Source: an uncultured Chromatiaceae bacterium
GTDB taxonomy: Bacteria; Pseudomonadota; Gammaproteobacteria; Enterobacterales; Alteromonadaceae
Length of the DNA: 64,000 nucleotides
Reading direction: 5' to 3'
NCBI GenBank assembly: GCA_937978655.1
Contig: CALJUX010000082.1
Span: 59,678 to 123,677, forward strand
Below, one piece after another: positions 1-8,808 of this stretch (position 1 is the first letter of the stretch; every line of letters starts with the position of its first letter). Both the position numbers and the translations under genes were made by a program. Under the pieces are notes generated by a model that saw only the letters and a list, made by a program, of their open reading frames with translations, ran no database searches and had not been told where the DNA came from.

Positions 1-450
1 CTGCGTTTTTTTGCCGGCCAGCGCTTCAGCCCGCAGTTCGATTATCAGGGACTGGCGCGCAACCCGGCTGCCGACCTGACCAGTCAGGCCGACCTCGACA
101 GCGCGGTTGAACACACTTACCAGCAACTGCAGCAACAACAACAGCTCAGCCATGACAGCTTTGGCAAACAGGTCGTCGGCCTGCCGCAGCAGGTCTGGCA
201 GCTGGACGGCCTGATCCAGCCTTACAATGAACGCATGTTGTTTGCCGATACCGAATTTAACCTGCGTCAGCGGGTTCCTGGCGTGGGCAACAGCGGCGAC
301 AGGCTGCAGACTTTTTATGTCAAAGACAACGTCCGGTTGTTGCTCGGCGAAATTCATTATCTGGACCATCCCCGTTTTGGTCTGATCTTACAGATCAGAC
401 GTTTCACCCCACCCGCGACGCCGATAGCCGGCGAAGGAGTCAGCCCTTGA
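1..450 (+). CDS. csiV: CsiV-like (DUF2803) peptidoglycan-binding protein, 3' part only
   Basis: This frame is open from the first base of the window, so the 5' end of the gene lies outside; 149 codons remain before TGA at 448-450. The C-terminal part carries the stretch GEIHYLDHPRFGLILQI, which resembles the conserved 'ELHYLDHPxFG' ending of the CsiV/DUF2803 family, periplasmic proteins linked to cell-shape integrity in Vibrio and relatives. The preceding part is Gln-rich and has no membrane segment. The stop overlaps the TTG start of the following lipoprotein gene (TTGA), which suggests translational coupling. The family call rests on this C-terminal motif recalled from memory, and the N-terminal signal peptide cannot be seen. 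Confidence 0.62.
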   Translation: MRFFAGQRFSPQFDYQGLARNPAADLTSQADLDSAVEHTYQQLQQQQQLSHDSFGKQVVGLPQQVWQLDGLIQPYNERMLFADTEFNLRQRVPGVGNSGDRLQTFYVKDNVRLLLGEIHYLDHPRFGLILQIRRFTPPATPIAGEGVSP

Positions 451-695
451 AAAAAATCGTGATGTTAGCCGCAATACTGCTGTTGGCCGGCTGCAGCAAA
501 TTGTCGATGGAAAATTACAATCAGCTTAAAGTTGGCATGAGTTATCAGGAAGTCACAGCAATTATTGGCGATGCCAACAGCTGTGAAGAAATGATTGGCA
601 CCCGCAGTTGTGTCTGGGGGGACGACAAAACCGGGATCAAAGCGGGTTTTGTTGCCGACAAAGCCATTGCATTCAGCCATAAAGGCCTGAACTGA
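447..695 (+). CDS. Small DUF3862-type lipoprotein (SmpA/OmlA-like fold)
   Basis: An 82-residue protein with a type II signal peptide: KK at the N-terminus, a short hydrophobic stretch, and the lipobox LLAGC with Cys at about residue 16. The mature part has the pattern 'MENYNQLKVGMSYQEVTAIIG' split around Gly-Met-Ser, then SCEE and SCVWGDD, as in DUF3862 proteins related to BamE/SmpA/OmlA. It is probably anchored in the outer or inner membrane; no specific function is known. The start is TTG at 447, preceded by GGAG at about 434-437, and overlaps the upstream stop codon. It is followed within 10 bases by radD. Confidence 0.8.
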   Translation: MKKIVMLAAILLLAGCSKLSMENYNQLKVGMSYQEVTAIIGDANSCEEMIGTRSCVWGDDKTGIKAGFVADKAIAFSHKGLN

Positions 696-701
696 CCTTT
701 G

Positions 702-2492
702 ATGGCTCCATCCTCAACAGCCGGCGCAGTCGTGGCCTCGCGGCAACAGCCGCCTGCTTTTGAGCTGCGGGATTATCAGCAACAGGCGGTTCATGCGGTG
801 ATCCGGTACTTTCGCCGGGTCAGCGATCCTGCCGTACTGGTGCTGCCGACCGGCGCCGGTAAAAGTCTGGTGATCGCAGAACTGGCCCGGCTGGCGCGTG
901 GCCGGGTACTGGTGCTAACGCATGTTAAAGAGCTGGTCAGCCAGAACCAGCAAAAATATCAAAGTTATGGTCTGGATGGCGGTATTTATGCGGCCGGTCT
1001 GGGCCTGAAACAAACCACACAGCAGGTGATTTTCGCCTCGGTGCAATCGGTTGCACGCAATCTTGCCGACTTTTGTGCCCAGTTCAGTTTATTAATCATC
1101 GACGAATGCCATCGGGTGCCGCTGGCACCAGACAGCAGTTATCGTCTGGTGATCAGTCACTTACAGCAACAAAACCCCGGCCTGAAAGTGCTGGGCCTGA
1201 CCGCCACCCCATACCGGCTCGGTCAGGGTTTTATCTATCAGTTTCACTATCAGGGCGCTGTACGCGGTGACAGCGACTGTTTTTTCCGCTGGTGCATTTT
1301 TGAACTGTCGATCCGGGTATTGCTGCAGCGCCAGTATCTGACACCACCAAACCGCTTGGATTGTGCGGTGCTGAGCTACGATTTCAGTGGTTTACGCCCG
1401 GCCAGCAACGGCCATTTTCGCGAAGCGGAACTCAATCAGGTGATTAACCACTACAAAAGAGTGACGCCACAAATCATCACGCAAGTGCAGCAGTATGCGA
1501 AAAGCCGGGCTGGTGTGATGATTTTTGCCGCCACCAGCAGCCATGCCCGCGAAATTCTGGCACTGTTGCCCGCCAATGAAAGCGCGCTGATTTTGTCCGC
1601 AACCCCTTCATCGGAACGCGCGGCGCTTTTGGCAAAATTTAAACAGCAACAGCTGAAATATCTGGTCAATGTCGCAGTCCTGACGACCGGCTTTGACGCC
1701 CCACACGTCGACCTGATCGCCATTTTACGCCCCACCGAATCATTAAGTTTGTATCAGCAAATTGTCGGCCGTGGCCTGCGCCTGTCACCAGGTAAAACCG
1801 ATTGTCTGGTGCTGGATTACGCCGGCAATTTATACGATTTATTCAGCAATGATCCGGGGCCGCCACCGCCAGATAACCAATCTGCACAGGTCACAGTGCC
1901 CTGCCCGTTATGTCAGTATCCAAATCAGTTCTGGGGCAAACAAAATCTGGATGGGCTGGTACTGGAACACTATGGCCGGCAATGTCAGGGCATGCGGTTG
2001 GATGAGCAGCAACAACCTGTGCCTTGTGGTTTTCGTTTTAAAGCCCGTTTTTGTCCGGAATGTGGTACCGAACATGATATCGCCGCACGGCAATGCCGCA
2101 GCTGCGGTTTTGTGCTGGTCGACCCCGATAAAAAACTGCAGGATGCGTTGAAACTAAAAGATGCCTTGATCCTCTATCCGGTCAGCCTGGACGCACAGAC
2201 CGAAACTGACGCCGCCGGCAAAGCCAGATTGCGCCTCAGATACATCGACGCCGACGGACAGCAACTGCAGGAATTTTTCAGCGCTCACAGTCGCAGCCAC
2301 ATCCGCCGTCTGTGCACTGTGGTGTTGCCGCCGTTGATTGCCGATCGTCACCTGCTCTTTGCCGCCAACACGGTACGGCAACTCACAGCGCTGTTACACC
2401 GCTTGCAGCCGCCGGCTGTGGTGATCGCACAAAAAGACGGTCGATTCTGGAAAATTCGTGACAAATTGTTCGAAATTGAGAAATCCATCTAA
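702..2492 (+). CDS. radD: DEAD/DEAH-box helicase RadD (YejH)
   Basis: A superfamily 2 helicase-like ATPase of 596 residues. RadD acts in DNA repair with RecA and SSB, accelerating RecA-mediated strand exchange in E. coli. Visible motifs are the Q-motif region RDYQQQAV, Walker A PTGAGKS at about residues 49-55, the DECH box at about 134-137, motif III GLTATPYR, and the helicase C-terminal motifs TTGFDAPHVDLI and QIVGRGLR. A C-terminal zinc-finger region has CPLCQYPN, a further Cys pair, then CPECG and CRSCG. The order and sequence resemble E. coli YejH throughout and the length is close to its 586 residues. ATG at 702 is chosen over the adjacent TTG at 699. It sits 6 bases after the lipoprotein gene. 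Confidence 0.93.
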   Translation: MAPSSTAGAVVASRQQPPAFELRDYQQQAVHAVIRYFRRVSDPAVLVLPTGAGKSLVIAELARLARGRVLVLTHVKELVSQNQQKYQSYGLDGGIYAAGLGLKQTTQQVIFASVQSVARNLADFCAQFSLLIIDECHRVPLAPDSSYRLVISHLQQQNPGLKVLGLTATPYRLGQGFIYQFHYQGAVRGDSDCFFRWCIFELSIRVLLQRQYLTPPNRLDCAVLSYDFSGLRPASNGHFREAELNQVINHYKRVTPQIITQVQQYAKSRAGVMIFAATSSHAREILALLPANESALILSATPSSERAALLAKFKQQQLKYLVNVAVLTTGFDAPHVDLIAILRPTESLSLYQQIVGRGLRLSPGKTDCLVLDYAGNLYDLFSNDPGPPPPDNQSAQVTVPCPLCQYPNQFWGKQNLDGLVLEHYGRQCQGMRLDEQQQPVPCGFRFKARFCPECGTEHDIAARQCRSCGFVLVDPDKKLQDALKLKDALILYPVSLDAQTETDAAGKARLRLRYIDADGQQLQEFFSAHSRSHIRRLCTVVLPPLIADRHLLFAANTVRQLTALLHRLQPPAVVIAQKDGRFWKIRDKLFEIEKSI

Positions 2493-2556
2493 TTTCAGTC
2501 CATTTTTATTAATATTCATACACTTATATTCAGCCATTTAAAATTCTGCTAGCGGC

Positions 2557-2585
2557 TTTACATTGAGATTGCCATAAGCAAGAAT
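2557..2585 (+). promoter_or_regulatory. Possible sigma70 promoter for the glutathione transferase gene
   Basis: TTTACA at 2557-2562 and AAGAAT at 2580-2585 are separated by 17 bases, in the 124-base gap between radD and the transferase gene. The -35 matches consensus at 5 of 6 bases and the -10 at 4 of 6. Judged by eye only. Confidence 0.3.
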
Positions 2586-2616
2586 AGGGTACTTCGCCGC
2601 AGAGGAAGCATCGGCC

Positions 2617-3249
2617 GTGTATAAACTGTTTTATTCACCTGGCACTGCCAGTATGGTCATCCATCAGCTGTTAATTGAGCTACAACAGCCATTTGAACTG
2701 GTGCTGGTGGATTTTGCTGCAAAGCAGCAAAAAAACGCCGAATTTTTACAGTTAAACCCACAAGGCCGGGTACCGGTGCTGATCGATGGTGACGTGGTGG
2801 TGTATGAATCTGCCGCGATCCTGTTATACCTGACAGAACAACACCAGCAGCTGGCGCCGGCCGTCGGCGATGCCTCCCGCGCGCAGTTCCTGCAACAAGT
2901 GGCTTTTCTGACGAACAATCTGGCCCCGCAACTGCGGCTGTGGTTTTACCCGCAAGATTTGGGGTTTACCGAGTACCCGGCAGCGCTACGCCTGCAAATT
3001 CAACAAAATATCGAACAGCTGTGGCAACAAATCGCCGATCAGCTGGGAGCACAAGGCCCTTATCTGCTGGGCGAACAATTCAGCAGCGCCGATTTATTGC
3101 TGACCATGTATATGCGCTGGTCACGTAATATGCCAAAAACGGCGCTGGCCTGGCCGGCATTGCAGCGACTGGCCGATCTGGTCCGGGCGCGACCAAGCTG
3201 GCGACAGTTGTACCAGCAGGAACAGTTAACCGAATGGGCAGGTTTTTAG
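2617..3249 (+). CDS. Glutathione S-transferase family protein
   Basis: A 210-residue protein with the two-domain GST layout. The N-terminal thioredoxin-like domain (about 1-80) starts YKLFYSPGTASMVIHQLLIEL, carries the cis-Pro segment GRVPVLIDGD and the glutathione gamma-glutamyl binding motif YESAAILLYL (Glu-Ser). The all-helical C-terminal domain carries the 'SSADLLLTMYMRW' N-capping box region. This suggests a cytosolic glutathione-dependent transferase or reductase; the class and substrate cannot be told from sequence alone. The start is GTG at 2617 with AGAGGAAG about 9 bases upstream. It ends in TAG and is followed after 21 bases by the DUF3087 gene, so the two may be co-transcribed. 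Confidence 0.88.
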   Translation: MYKLFYSPGTASMVIHQLLIELQQPFELVLVDFAAKQQKNAEFLQLNPQGRVPVLIDGDVVVYESAAILLYLTEQHQQLAPAVGDASRAQFLQQVAFLTNNLAPQLRLWFYPQDLGFTEYPAALRLQIQQNIEQLWQQIADQLGAQGPYLLGEQFSSADLLLTMYMRWSRNMPKTALAWPALQRLADLVRARPSWRQLYQQEQLTEWAGF

Positions 3250-3270
3250 TCACACAGGAAACGCAGACAG

Positions 3271-3777
3271 ATGCAGCTGGTCGATATTGACAAGAATACC
3301 TATCGAAGTCACCTCAACGTCGTGATTGTCGCTGCTGTGGCGGTGTTTTCTGCGCTGGGCGTGGGTATTTCTGCGTTGCTGGTGTACTGGTTTGGCGCCG
3401 CGCAAGGGCAGAATTTTTATCTGAATTTACTCGGGGTCAGTATCGGCGGCGGCATTGCAGCCTGGTGCCTGCACCGGTTAAAAAGCACCGCCTATTTTTA
3501 TGAAGTGGCTTACGTCTGGGATCTGAAACAGGAACTTAACCTGATCAATCGTAAACTGACCGTGTTAAAAAAAGCCGTGGAGGCGCAGGATCCGGCAGCG
3601 ATGACGATCATGCTGTACAACCTGCAAGGGTCGAAACAGCTGTGGCAACTTGATGATAACATTTTGAATTTACAGGAATTGGAATTAGAACTTATTCAGC
3701 TTGAGCACAAAATCCGCGCCTGCGGGCTCACGCTGGACGCCAATCAGTATCAAAGGTCGATGCTCGACAATTTTTAA
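3271..3777 (+). CDS. DUF3087 family inner-membrane protein
   Basis: A 168-residue protein with the typical start MQLVDIDKNTYRSHLN of DUF3087, followed by two hydrophobic segments (about residues 18-40 and 48-66) separated by YWFGAAQGQNF. The C-terminal two-thirds is polar and helical, likely cytoplasmic, rich in Leu, Glu and Gln. The family is common in marine gammaproteobacteria and has no assigned function. AGGA lies about 12 bases before the ATG. It sits just after the GST gene on the same strand. Confidence 0.8.
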   Translation: MQLVDIDKNTYRSHLNVVIVAAVAVFSALGVGISALLVYWFGAAQGQNFYLNLLGVSIGGGIAAWCLHRLKSTAYFYEVAYVWDLKQELNLINRKLTVLKKAVEAQDPAAMTIMLYNLQGSKQLWQLDDNILNLQELELELIQLEHKIRACGLTLDANQYQRSMLDNF

Positions 3778-3967
3778 GCGGCACTGTGACTTCGTTCGGT
3801 GCAGCTAAAGACTAAGCAGATGATCTGGCAGTTATTTTCGCTGCCAAACCCCAAAATATTTATGGCTTTTTTTCCGATTTCGACTGTGAAAGCGTGGCGA
3901 GTTAGACAATAATCATTTTAATCGCCGTCCACATCTTCTATGTACATTCGTTACAAGGTTCTTATTT

Positions 3968-4810
3968 ATGACAGTTCAAAATGCCTTACTGACCATCCTG
4001 ATTGAAAAAGTCCGCACCGACACATTGATATTGCCAAGCCTGCCGGAAATTGCGTTAAAAATTCGCAAGCTGGCAGAAGATCCCAACGTAAATCTGGCCA
4101 AAATGGCCGAGATGATATCCCATGATCCGGCACTGTCTGCACGGATCATGAAAATCGCCAACAGTGCCTTTGTCGGCCGCGGTGTGCATGTCAATACGTT
4201 ACAACAGGCCACCACCCGTATCGGTCTGCGTTATATTAAAAACGTCGTCACCGCCATGGCAATGGAACAGCTGTTTGTATCAAAAAGCCCGATGATTAAG
4301 AAATTTATGGACAATGTCTGGGCTGAAACGCTGGAATTAACCGCTTTCGCACTCGCCGCAATGCAGCAATACAACTCGAACTATAAATTTACCGCGGTGA
4401 ATTTCGATACCATGACGCTGGCAGGTCTGGTGCACAATATCGGTGCCCTGCCCGTGCTGACCGAAGCGGAAAAACAACTGGATGTGTTTGGCAACGAAGA
4501 ATTTGTCAGACAGGCTACCGCGTCCATTGCCGGCCCTATTGGTTCAACCATTCTGCGTTCATGGGGTTTTCCGGATGAGCTGATTGAAGTGGCAGAGCAC
4601 TGGGATCATCCGGATTATCAGCCGAAGCACCCGTCTTATGTCGATTTCATTCGTATCGCAGCCATCAAACAAGGCCGTTACCATAAAGCAGGTGAGATCG
4701 GCGAGTTATTAACGCCGTATGTGGAGTTAGGGCTGATCCCTTCCAACGAATTTTATCGGTCACCGGAATTTGTCGCTTCGTTTAACGAAATCAAACAGCT
4801 TTTTGCCTGA
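3968..4810 (+). CDS. HDOD domain signalling protein
   Basis: A 280-residue cytosolic protein made almost entirely of one HDOD domain. The N-terminal part has the family pattern LPSLPEIALKIRKLAEDP, then ISHDPALSARIMKIANSA and the helical segment TLQQATTRIGLRYIKNVV. Further on are LVHNIGALPVL and WGFPDELIEVAEHW, which correspond to the degenerate HD-type core. HDOD proteins lack phosphodiesterase activity and act in regulatory networks, for example motility and cyclic-di-GMP related signalling. No second domain (GGDEF, EAL or receiver) is fused. It stands alone between a 190-base and a 191-base gap. Confidence 0.88.
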   Translation: MTVQNALLTILIEKVRTDTLILPSLPEIALKIRKLAEDPNVNLAKMAEMISHDPALSARIMKIANSAFVGRGVHVNTLQQATTRIGLRYIKNVVTAMAMEQLFVSKSPMIKKFMDNVWAETLELTAFALAAMQQYNSNYKFTAVNFDTMTLAGLVHNIGALPVLTEAEKQLDVFGNEEFVRQATASIAGPIGSTILRSWGFPDELIEVAEHWDHPDYQPKHPSYVDFIRIAAIKQGRYHKAGEIGELLTPYVELGLIPSNEFYRSPEFVASFNEIKQLFA

Positions 4811-4820
4811 GTAAAAAGTA

Positions 4821-4844
4821 TGGCGGCCTGACTCTGTCAGGCTG
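4821..4844 (+). terminator. Hairpin after the HDOD gene
   Basis: GGCGGCCTGAC and GTCAGGCTGCC form an imperfect stem with a short loop 10 bases after the HDOD stop. There is no strong T-run, so it may be a weak terminator or an mRNA 3' end hairpin. Confidence 0.35.
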
Positions 4845-5001
4845 CCTCATTCGTCTGCCCCCAGCACATATCTTGCAGCCCGCCCAAAAATAAACACGTC
4901 ATTATCAAAAAAATATCAATTTATTATCATTTACTTGTCTGTCACAATCGGTTGCACTCAAGCGGCACATTGAATATTTCACCGATTAAAGGACGATCTC
5001 G

Positions 5002-6927
5002 ATGAAAAAATGCTTTTTGTATTTTCTGCTCACCTTCGCTGTAACCCCAGCTACTGCACTCGCCTCGGAAAAAGCCCAACTTTTTGGCAAAATGCCACTG
5101 GTCAGTCAGGTCTCGGTTTCGCCAGACGGACAGTTTGTCGTCGGCATCTTTCAGGTGGATGGCAAGCCTGTGGTCATGACTTCGCCTTTTGGCCAACACC
5201 AGACAAAAGCTGTTGTCAGCCTGAAATTTGCGTCGGACCGGATAGAATCCGTTGATTGGGTAAATCCGAATCGATTGTTGATTAATGCCAGTCGGGCCGA
5301 GTTTATCGCCGGCCGGTTCTACCGGTTGCATACGATGTATGCTGTCAATGCCGATGGTTCTGAATTGTTGGAGATCAAAAACCAATCCATCTACAAAAAG
5401 GCGGAACACAGCAAAGCCGCTGGTCTGCAAAGCACTTATTTACTCAATGACCTGGAAGATGATAACGACCATGTACTGGTCACCGCCTACGATGAGCGCG
5501 ACCAGGGTTATGGTGTGTTTAAAGTCAATGTCTATAACAGCAAGTTCAGTAAAGTAGAAAGTGGTGCCGGCGATCGCGGCGGCTTCGCCACAGACCGCGC
5601 CGGCAACGTGTTGTTCTCGACAGTGCTGAAACAACAGAAACTGAGTATCGAATATAAAGCCAGCGCTGATGCCGACTGGCGTTCACTGCGCACTATCGAT
5701 CTGGCTGGCGATATTGATTTTTTCCCTGTGGGTCTGTCGGATGACGGTCGCTCTGTGTTAGTGAATACCGATTATCAAAGTGATTTTAATTACCTTGCCG
5801 AGGTCGACCTGAAAACCGCCGAAATTGGCAAACCACTGTATCAGGTGCCAGGCCATGATATTGATGTCACCTACCGCAAATCCGGCAAACTGATTGGTTA
5901 TGGCTATACCAAAGACTTTTTTGAACAGAGTTTTATTGACGAGAAAAGACGGCAATACAATGAGCAGGTGAAAAAGTTATTCCCCGACCGTCACACCTAT
6001 ATCAGCAGTTACAGTGACGATGGCCAGCGCGTGGTGATTTACACGGTAAAAGACAACCAGCCCGGTCGCTTTTTAACGTTGGATTTTAACACTAAAAAAG
6101 CGGCATTCTGGTTCAGTCAGTACCCGCATCTGGAAAAAGTTGCCTTACCGTCGGTGAACAATTTTTCGTTTAAAAGCCGTGACGGACTGCAGCTCAGTGG
6201 TTATCTGACCACACCGCTGAATAAGGCCAAAGCAGCGCCGGTCATTTTGTTTCCGCATGGCGGGCCGCATGCACGTGACAACAAAAACTTTGACCCTTTT
6301 GTGCAGTTTTTTACGTCGATGGGCTACGCCGTGTTGCAGGTTAATTTTCGTGGTTCTTCTGGCTTTGGCAACAAATTTGAGGCCGCCGGTTATCTGCAGT
6401 GGGGTAAACAAATGCAGGACGACCTGATGGACGCATTACAGGCCGTTTCGGCCAATCCTGATGTCGACAGCAGTCGCAGCTGCATGGCTGGTTTCAGTTA
6501 TGGCGGGTATGCGACGATGGTCGGCAGTTATCGCGACAGCAGTAAATTTGCCTGCTTTATTGCGATCTCCGGCATCTCCGACCTGGCCGCCGTGCTGCGG
6601 ACCGATGGCGCTTACAATGATGCCGTCAAAGCTGTCCAGCGCACCACCGTCGGCGACTATGAAAAAAACAGTGCCGCTCTGGATGCGGTTTCACCTATCA
6701 CGCATGCCGCGGAGATAAAAAAACCGATGCTGTTAATCCACGGCGTCAAAGATACCCGGGTGTCATACAAGCAGTCGGCAGAATTGTACGCCACGTTAAA
6801 ACGGCGTGCTGTACCCGTGATTTATCTGGAACAAAAAGACGGCACACACTTTTTTGATACTGAACAGGAACGGACCGAGGCATTTGCCGCGATGGAGCAG
6901 TTCTTAAGCCAACACCTGCCGTTATAG
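5002..6927 (+). CDS. Secreted S9 family (prolyl oligopeptidase-type) serine peptidase
   Basis: A 641-residue protein with a Sec signal peptide (MKKCFLYFLLTFAV..., likely cleaved after ALA near residue 21), so periplasmic or exported. Residues of about 25-380 form the beta-propeller-like N-terminal region (VSPDGQFVVG, SDDGRSVLV, YSDDGQRVVIY repeats). The C-terminal alpha/beta-hydrolase domain has the HGGPHARD oxyanion segment, the nucleophile GFSYGG with Ser499, Asp584 in GVKDTRV, and His616 in DGTHFF. The catalytic triad is complete. The family cleaves small peptides or acyl-peptides. AGGA lies about 10 bases before the ATG. The gene is monocistronic and ends at a strong terminator shared with the convergent lysC. 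Confidence 0.92.
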   Translation: MKKCFLYFLLTFAVTPATALASEKAQLFGKMPLVSQVSVSPDGQFVVGIFQVDGKPVVMTSPFGQHQTKAVVSLKFASDRIESVDWVNPNRLLINASRAEFIAGRFYRLHTMYAVNADGSELLEIKNQSIYKKAEHSKAAGLQSTYLLNDLEDDNDHVLVTAYDERDQGYGVFKVNVYNSKFSKVESGAGDRGGFATDRAGNVLFSTVLKQQKLSIEYKASADADWRSLRTIDLAGDIDFFPVGLSDDGRSVLVNTDYQSDFNYLAEVDLKTAEIGKPLYQVPGHDIDVTYRKSGKLIGYGYTKDFFEQSFIDEKRRQYNEQVKKLFPDRHTYISSYSDDGQRVVIYTVKDNQPGRFLTLDFNTKKAAFWFSQYPHLEKVALPSVNNFSFKSRDGLQLSGYLTTPLNKAKAAPVILFPHGGPHARDNKNFDPFVQFFTSMGYAVLQVNFRGSSGFGNKFEAAGYLQWGKQMQDDLMDALQAVSANPDVDSSRSCMAGFSYGGYATMVGSYRDSSKFACFIAISGISDLAAVLRTDGAYNDAVKAVQRTTVGDYEKNSAALDAVSPITHAAEIKKPMLLIHGVKDTRVSYKQSAELYATLKRRAVPVIYLEQKDGTHFFDTEQERTEAFAAMEQFLSQHLPL

Positions 6928-6937
6928 CCGATGGTAT

Positions 6938-6960
6938 AAGCCAGGGCATTGCCCTGGCTT
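6938..6960. terminator. Bidirectional terminator between the S9 peptidase gene and lysC
   Basis: AAGCCAGGGC and GCCCTGGCTT form a perfect 10-bp stem with loop ATT between two convergent genes. The flanking bases are only modestly T-rich. Confidence 0.75.
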
Positions 6961-6973
6961 GTTGGTCTGACGA

Positions 6974-8323
6974 TTAAGCGGCCGAGAACAAAGCCTGATG
7001 CAGTTCTTTCACCACGCCAGGCGCTTCACCATCCTGCACCAGGAAACACAAATTATGCCGGCTGGCGCCGTGGCAAATCAGCCGCATGTTAATTTGCTCC
7101 AGCGCCTGAAACAACGAGCCGGTAATGCCACGGGTGCTGTGCAGGTGATTACCGATGACAGCGACGAGGCTCAGGCCCTGCTCGACTGTCACTTCGGAAA
7201 ATTCACGCAAAGCCGCCAGTGCCGGTTCAATCGAAGTGCCAAAAGCGCTGCCCGGCGCGTCATCTAACGTCAGTGCGACGCTGATTTCAGAAGTTGTGAC
7301 TAAATCTACCGAGATCTGATGTTGGCTTAAAATCGCAAACACCCGGGTTAAAAAGCCGGCGGCGTGTAACATCGCCGGGCTTTTCACTGTGATCAGCGTC
7401 TGATTTTTCCTAAGCGCAATAGCGCGGTAAGACGGCCTGGCATCCACTTGTTTGGAGATCCAGGTGCCACCGGCTTCTGGTTCACGGCTGGAACCGACAA
7501 ACACCGGGATATTCTGCCGCATTGCCGGAATAAGCGTGGCCGGGTGCAGCACTTTGGCGCCGAAAGTCGCCATTTCGGCCGCTTCGTCAAAGCTGATTTC
7601 CGGGATACAACGCGCATCAGGCGTTAAACGAGGGTCTGTGGTGAAAATACCGACCACATCAGTCCAAATTTGTACCACTTTGGCGCCGATGGCCTCGCCC
7701 AGAATGGCAGCGCTGTAATCCGAGCCGCCGCGGCCTAATGTGGTGGTTTGATTGGCATGATCAGCGCCGATAAAGCCCTGCGTGACGATGATTTGCGAAT
7801 TTAACAGCGGCGCCAGATATTGCCGGGTCAGCAGGCCGATTTGCTCGACCTGAGGTTCACCTTTGCCAAAACGCGAATCGGTGCGCAGCACCTGACGCAC
7901 ATCAAAACTGCTGACTGCAGCGCCACGTTCCGCCAGCACCTGCGCAAACAGCACCGAACTCAAGCGTTCACCAAAGGATTGCACCAGATCTTTCTCGCCA
8001 TCGCTGAATTCGGCAGCCCGGCCGATCAAGGTTTTCAGTTCCAGCAGCAGTTGTTCAATAGCAGCACCGACTGCGGCCTGTTGCTGCAATTTTTCCAGCA
8101 CGGCATAAGTGATCCGCTCCACGCCGGCGAAATGACTGAAGCGGCCTTCAACGCTGCTTTCTTTGGTGATAGCAACAAGCAGATTAGTGACACCAGAACT
8201 GGCGCTGACCACAACCAGACGAATGGTCGGATCTGCGAGGACAATATCGGCACAACGCGACATCGCGGTGAAATCAGCAACTGAGGTGCCGCCAAATTTG
8301 GCGACGATAAATTGATTAGACAA
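6974..8323 (-). CDS. lysC: Lysine-sensitive aspartokinase III
   Basis: Catalyses ATP-dependent phosphorylation of aspartate, the first step of the lysine, methionine and threonine branch. The start is TTG at 8323-8321, giving SNQFIVAKFGGTSVADF, with a perfect AAGGAG at 8331-8336, 7 bases upstream. This makes 449 residues, the same length as E. coli LysC. Longer upstream extensions would run into the riboswitch leader and are not used. Motifs include the kinase KFGGTS, RGGSDYSAA, WTDVVGIFTTDP and SFDEAAEMATFGAKVLHP, followed by two ACT domains from about residue 310 (LITVKSPAM..., LVAVIGNHLHSTRG). There is no fused homoserine dehydrogenase. The lysine riboswitch in the leader fits lysine-specific control. 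Confidence 0.96.
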   Translation of the reverse strand: MSNQFIVAKFGGTSVADFTAMSRCADIVLADPTIRLVVVSASSGVTNLLVAITKESSVEGRFSHFAGVERITYAVLEKLQQQAAVGAAIEQLLLELKTLIGRAAEFSDGEKDLVQSFGERLSSVLFAQVLAERGAAVSSFDVRQVLRTDSRFGKGEPQVEQIGLLTRQYLAPLLNSQIIVTQGFIGADHANQTTTLGRGGSDYSAAILGEAIGAKVVQIWTDVVGIFTTDPRLTPDARCIPEISFDEAAEMATFGAKVLHPATLIPAMRQNIPVFVGSSREPEAGGTWISKQVDARPSYRAIALRKNQTLITVKSPAMLHAAGFLTRVFAILSQHQISVDLVTTSEISVALTLDDAPGSAFGTSIEPALAALREFSEVTVEQGLSLVAVIGNHLHSTRGITGSLFQALEQINMRLICHGASRHNLCFLVQDGEAPGVVKELHQALFSAA

Positions 8324-8442
8324 GGTGTCTCTCCTTATGGACAAAATAAGAAGAGCATGGCATTTGCAGCACAACAATCAGAACCAACAACTTCCGGACG
8401 CCACAGCGCGGTGTTGTTGTCTACTTGCAGACACAACAAAGG

Positions 8443-8607
8443 CCAGAAGCTCTCCACCGAAATTTCAGGTGACAGTCGCAGGGATTCAGCCCCGACAACC
8501 GAAAAACCTGCTGCTATGACAGGTTTTCCTCGGCGTTCATCCCCCTCCTTCAGTCTGCGGTGTATAGCCACCTGAACTGAATTACCTGGTGAACGCTCCT
8601 CTTCTGG
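8443..8607 (-). ncRNA. Lysine riboswitch (L-box) in the lysC leader
   Basis: On the minus strand the leader begins GACCAGAAGAGG and ends GGAGAGCTTCTGG, so CCAGAAG (8601-8607) and CTTCTGG (8443-8449) close the P1 helix. Between them are the conserved landmarks of the E. coli lysC L-box in order: GAAGGAGGGGGATGAACGCCGAGG, here split by position (about 8528-8551), then GGTTGTCGGGGCTGAATCCC (about 8480-8499) and TGTCACC (about 8469-8475). P1 is closed 119 bases before the TTG start of lysC. No T-run terminator follows the aptamer, which argues for translational rather than transcriptional control. Lysine binding is known for the family; it is not demonstrated here. Confidence 0.93.
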
Positions 8608-8764
8608 TCTATCAGAATGATTGACGGCGCTACCTTACCTTGCCCGCCGCAAAAAGGCAACAGCCTTTTAGACGTCTGTAATAAAATGACAGGACTTGCA
8701 AAAAACCATCGCAGTTCTCATCAACGCCGATGATTGCGCTGCGGCGAAACTGTGCCTGATGAAT
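8608..8764. other. Intergenic region upstream of the lysC riboswitch
   Basis: No gene is seen in this stretch between the nhaD terminator and the aptamer. It must hold the lysC promoter. A TTGCAA at 8696-8701 and A/T-rich DNA just downstream on the minus strand are candidates, but no -10 box at good spacing was found. Confidence 0.5.
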
Positions 8765-8793
8765 AAAAAACGGCGCCGCAGCGCCGTTTTTTT
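8765..8793. terminator. Rho-independent terminator after nhaD
   Basis: AAAAAACGGCGC, loop CGCA, then GCGCCGTTTTTTT: a perfect stem with A-run and T-run on opposite sides, so it can work in either direction. It lies 16 bases past the nhaD stop on the minus strand. Confidence 0.88.
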
Positions 8794-8808
8794 CTTCATC
8801 AGCATCGA

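Noticed and set aside
7820..8284. 154-codon plus-strand open frame over lysC
   Set aside because: Antisense shadow of the lysC coding sequence.
8324..8377. Longer lysC start adding 18 residues
   Set aside because: The extra N-terminus comes from leader RNA, while TTG at 8323 has a perfect Shine-Dalgarno and gives the 449-residue family length.
8335..8575. Several small open frames in both directions upstream of lysC
   Set aside because: They lie inside the lysine riboswitch and leader, overlap each other and have no ribosome sites; the RNA structure explains the conservation-like patterns.
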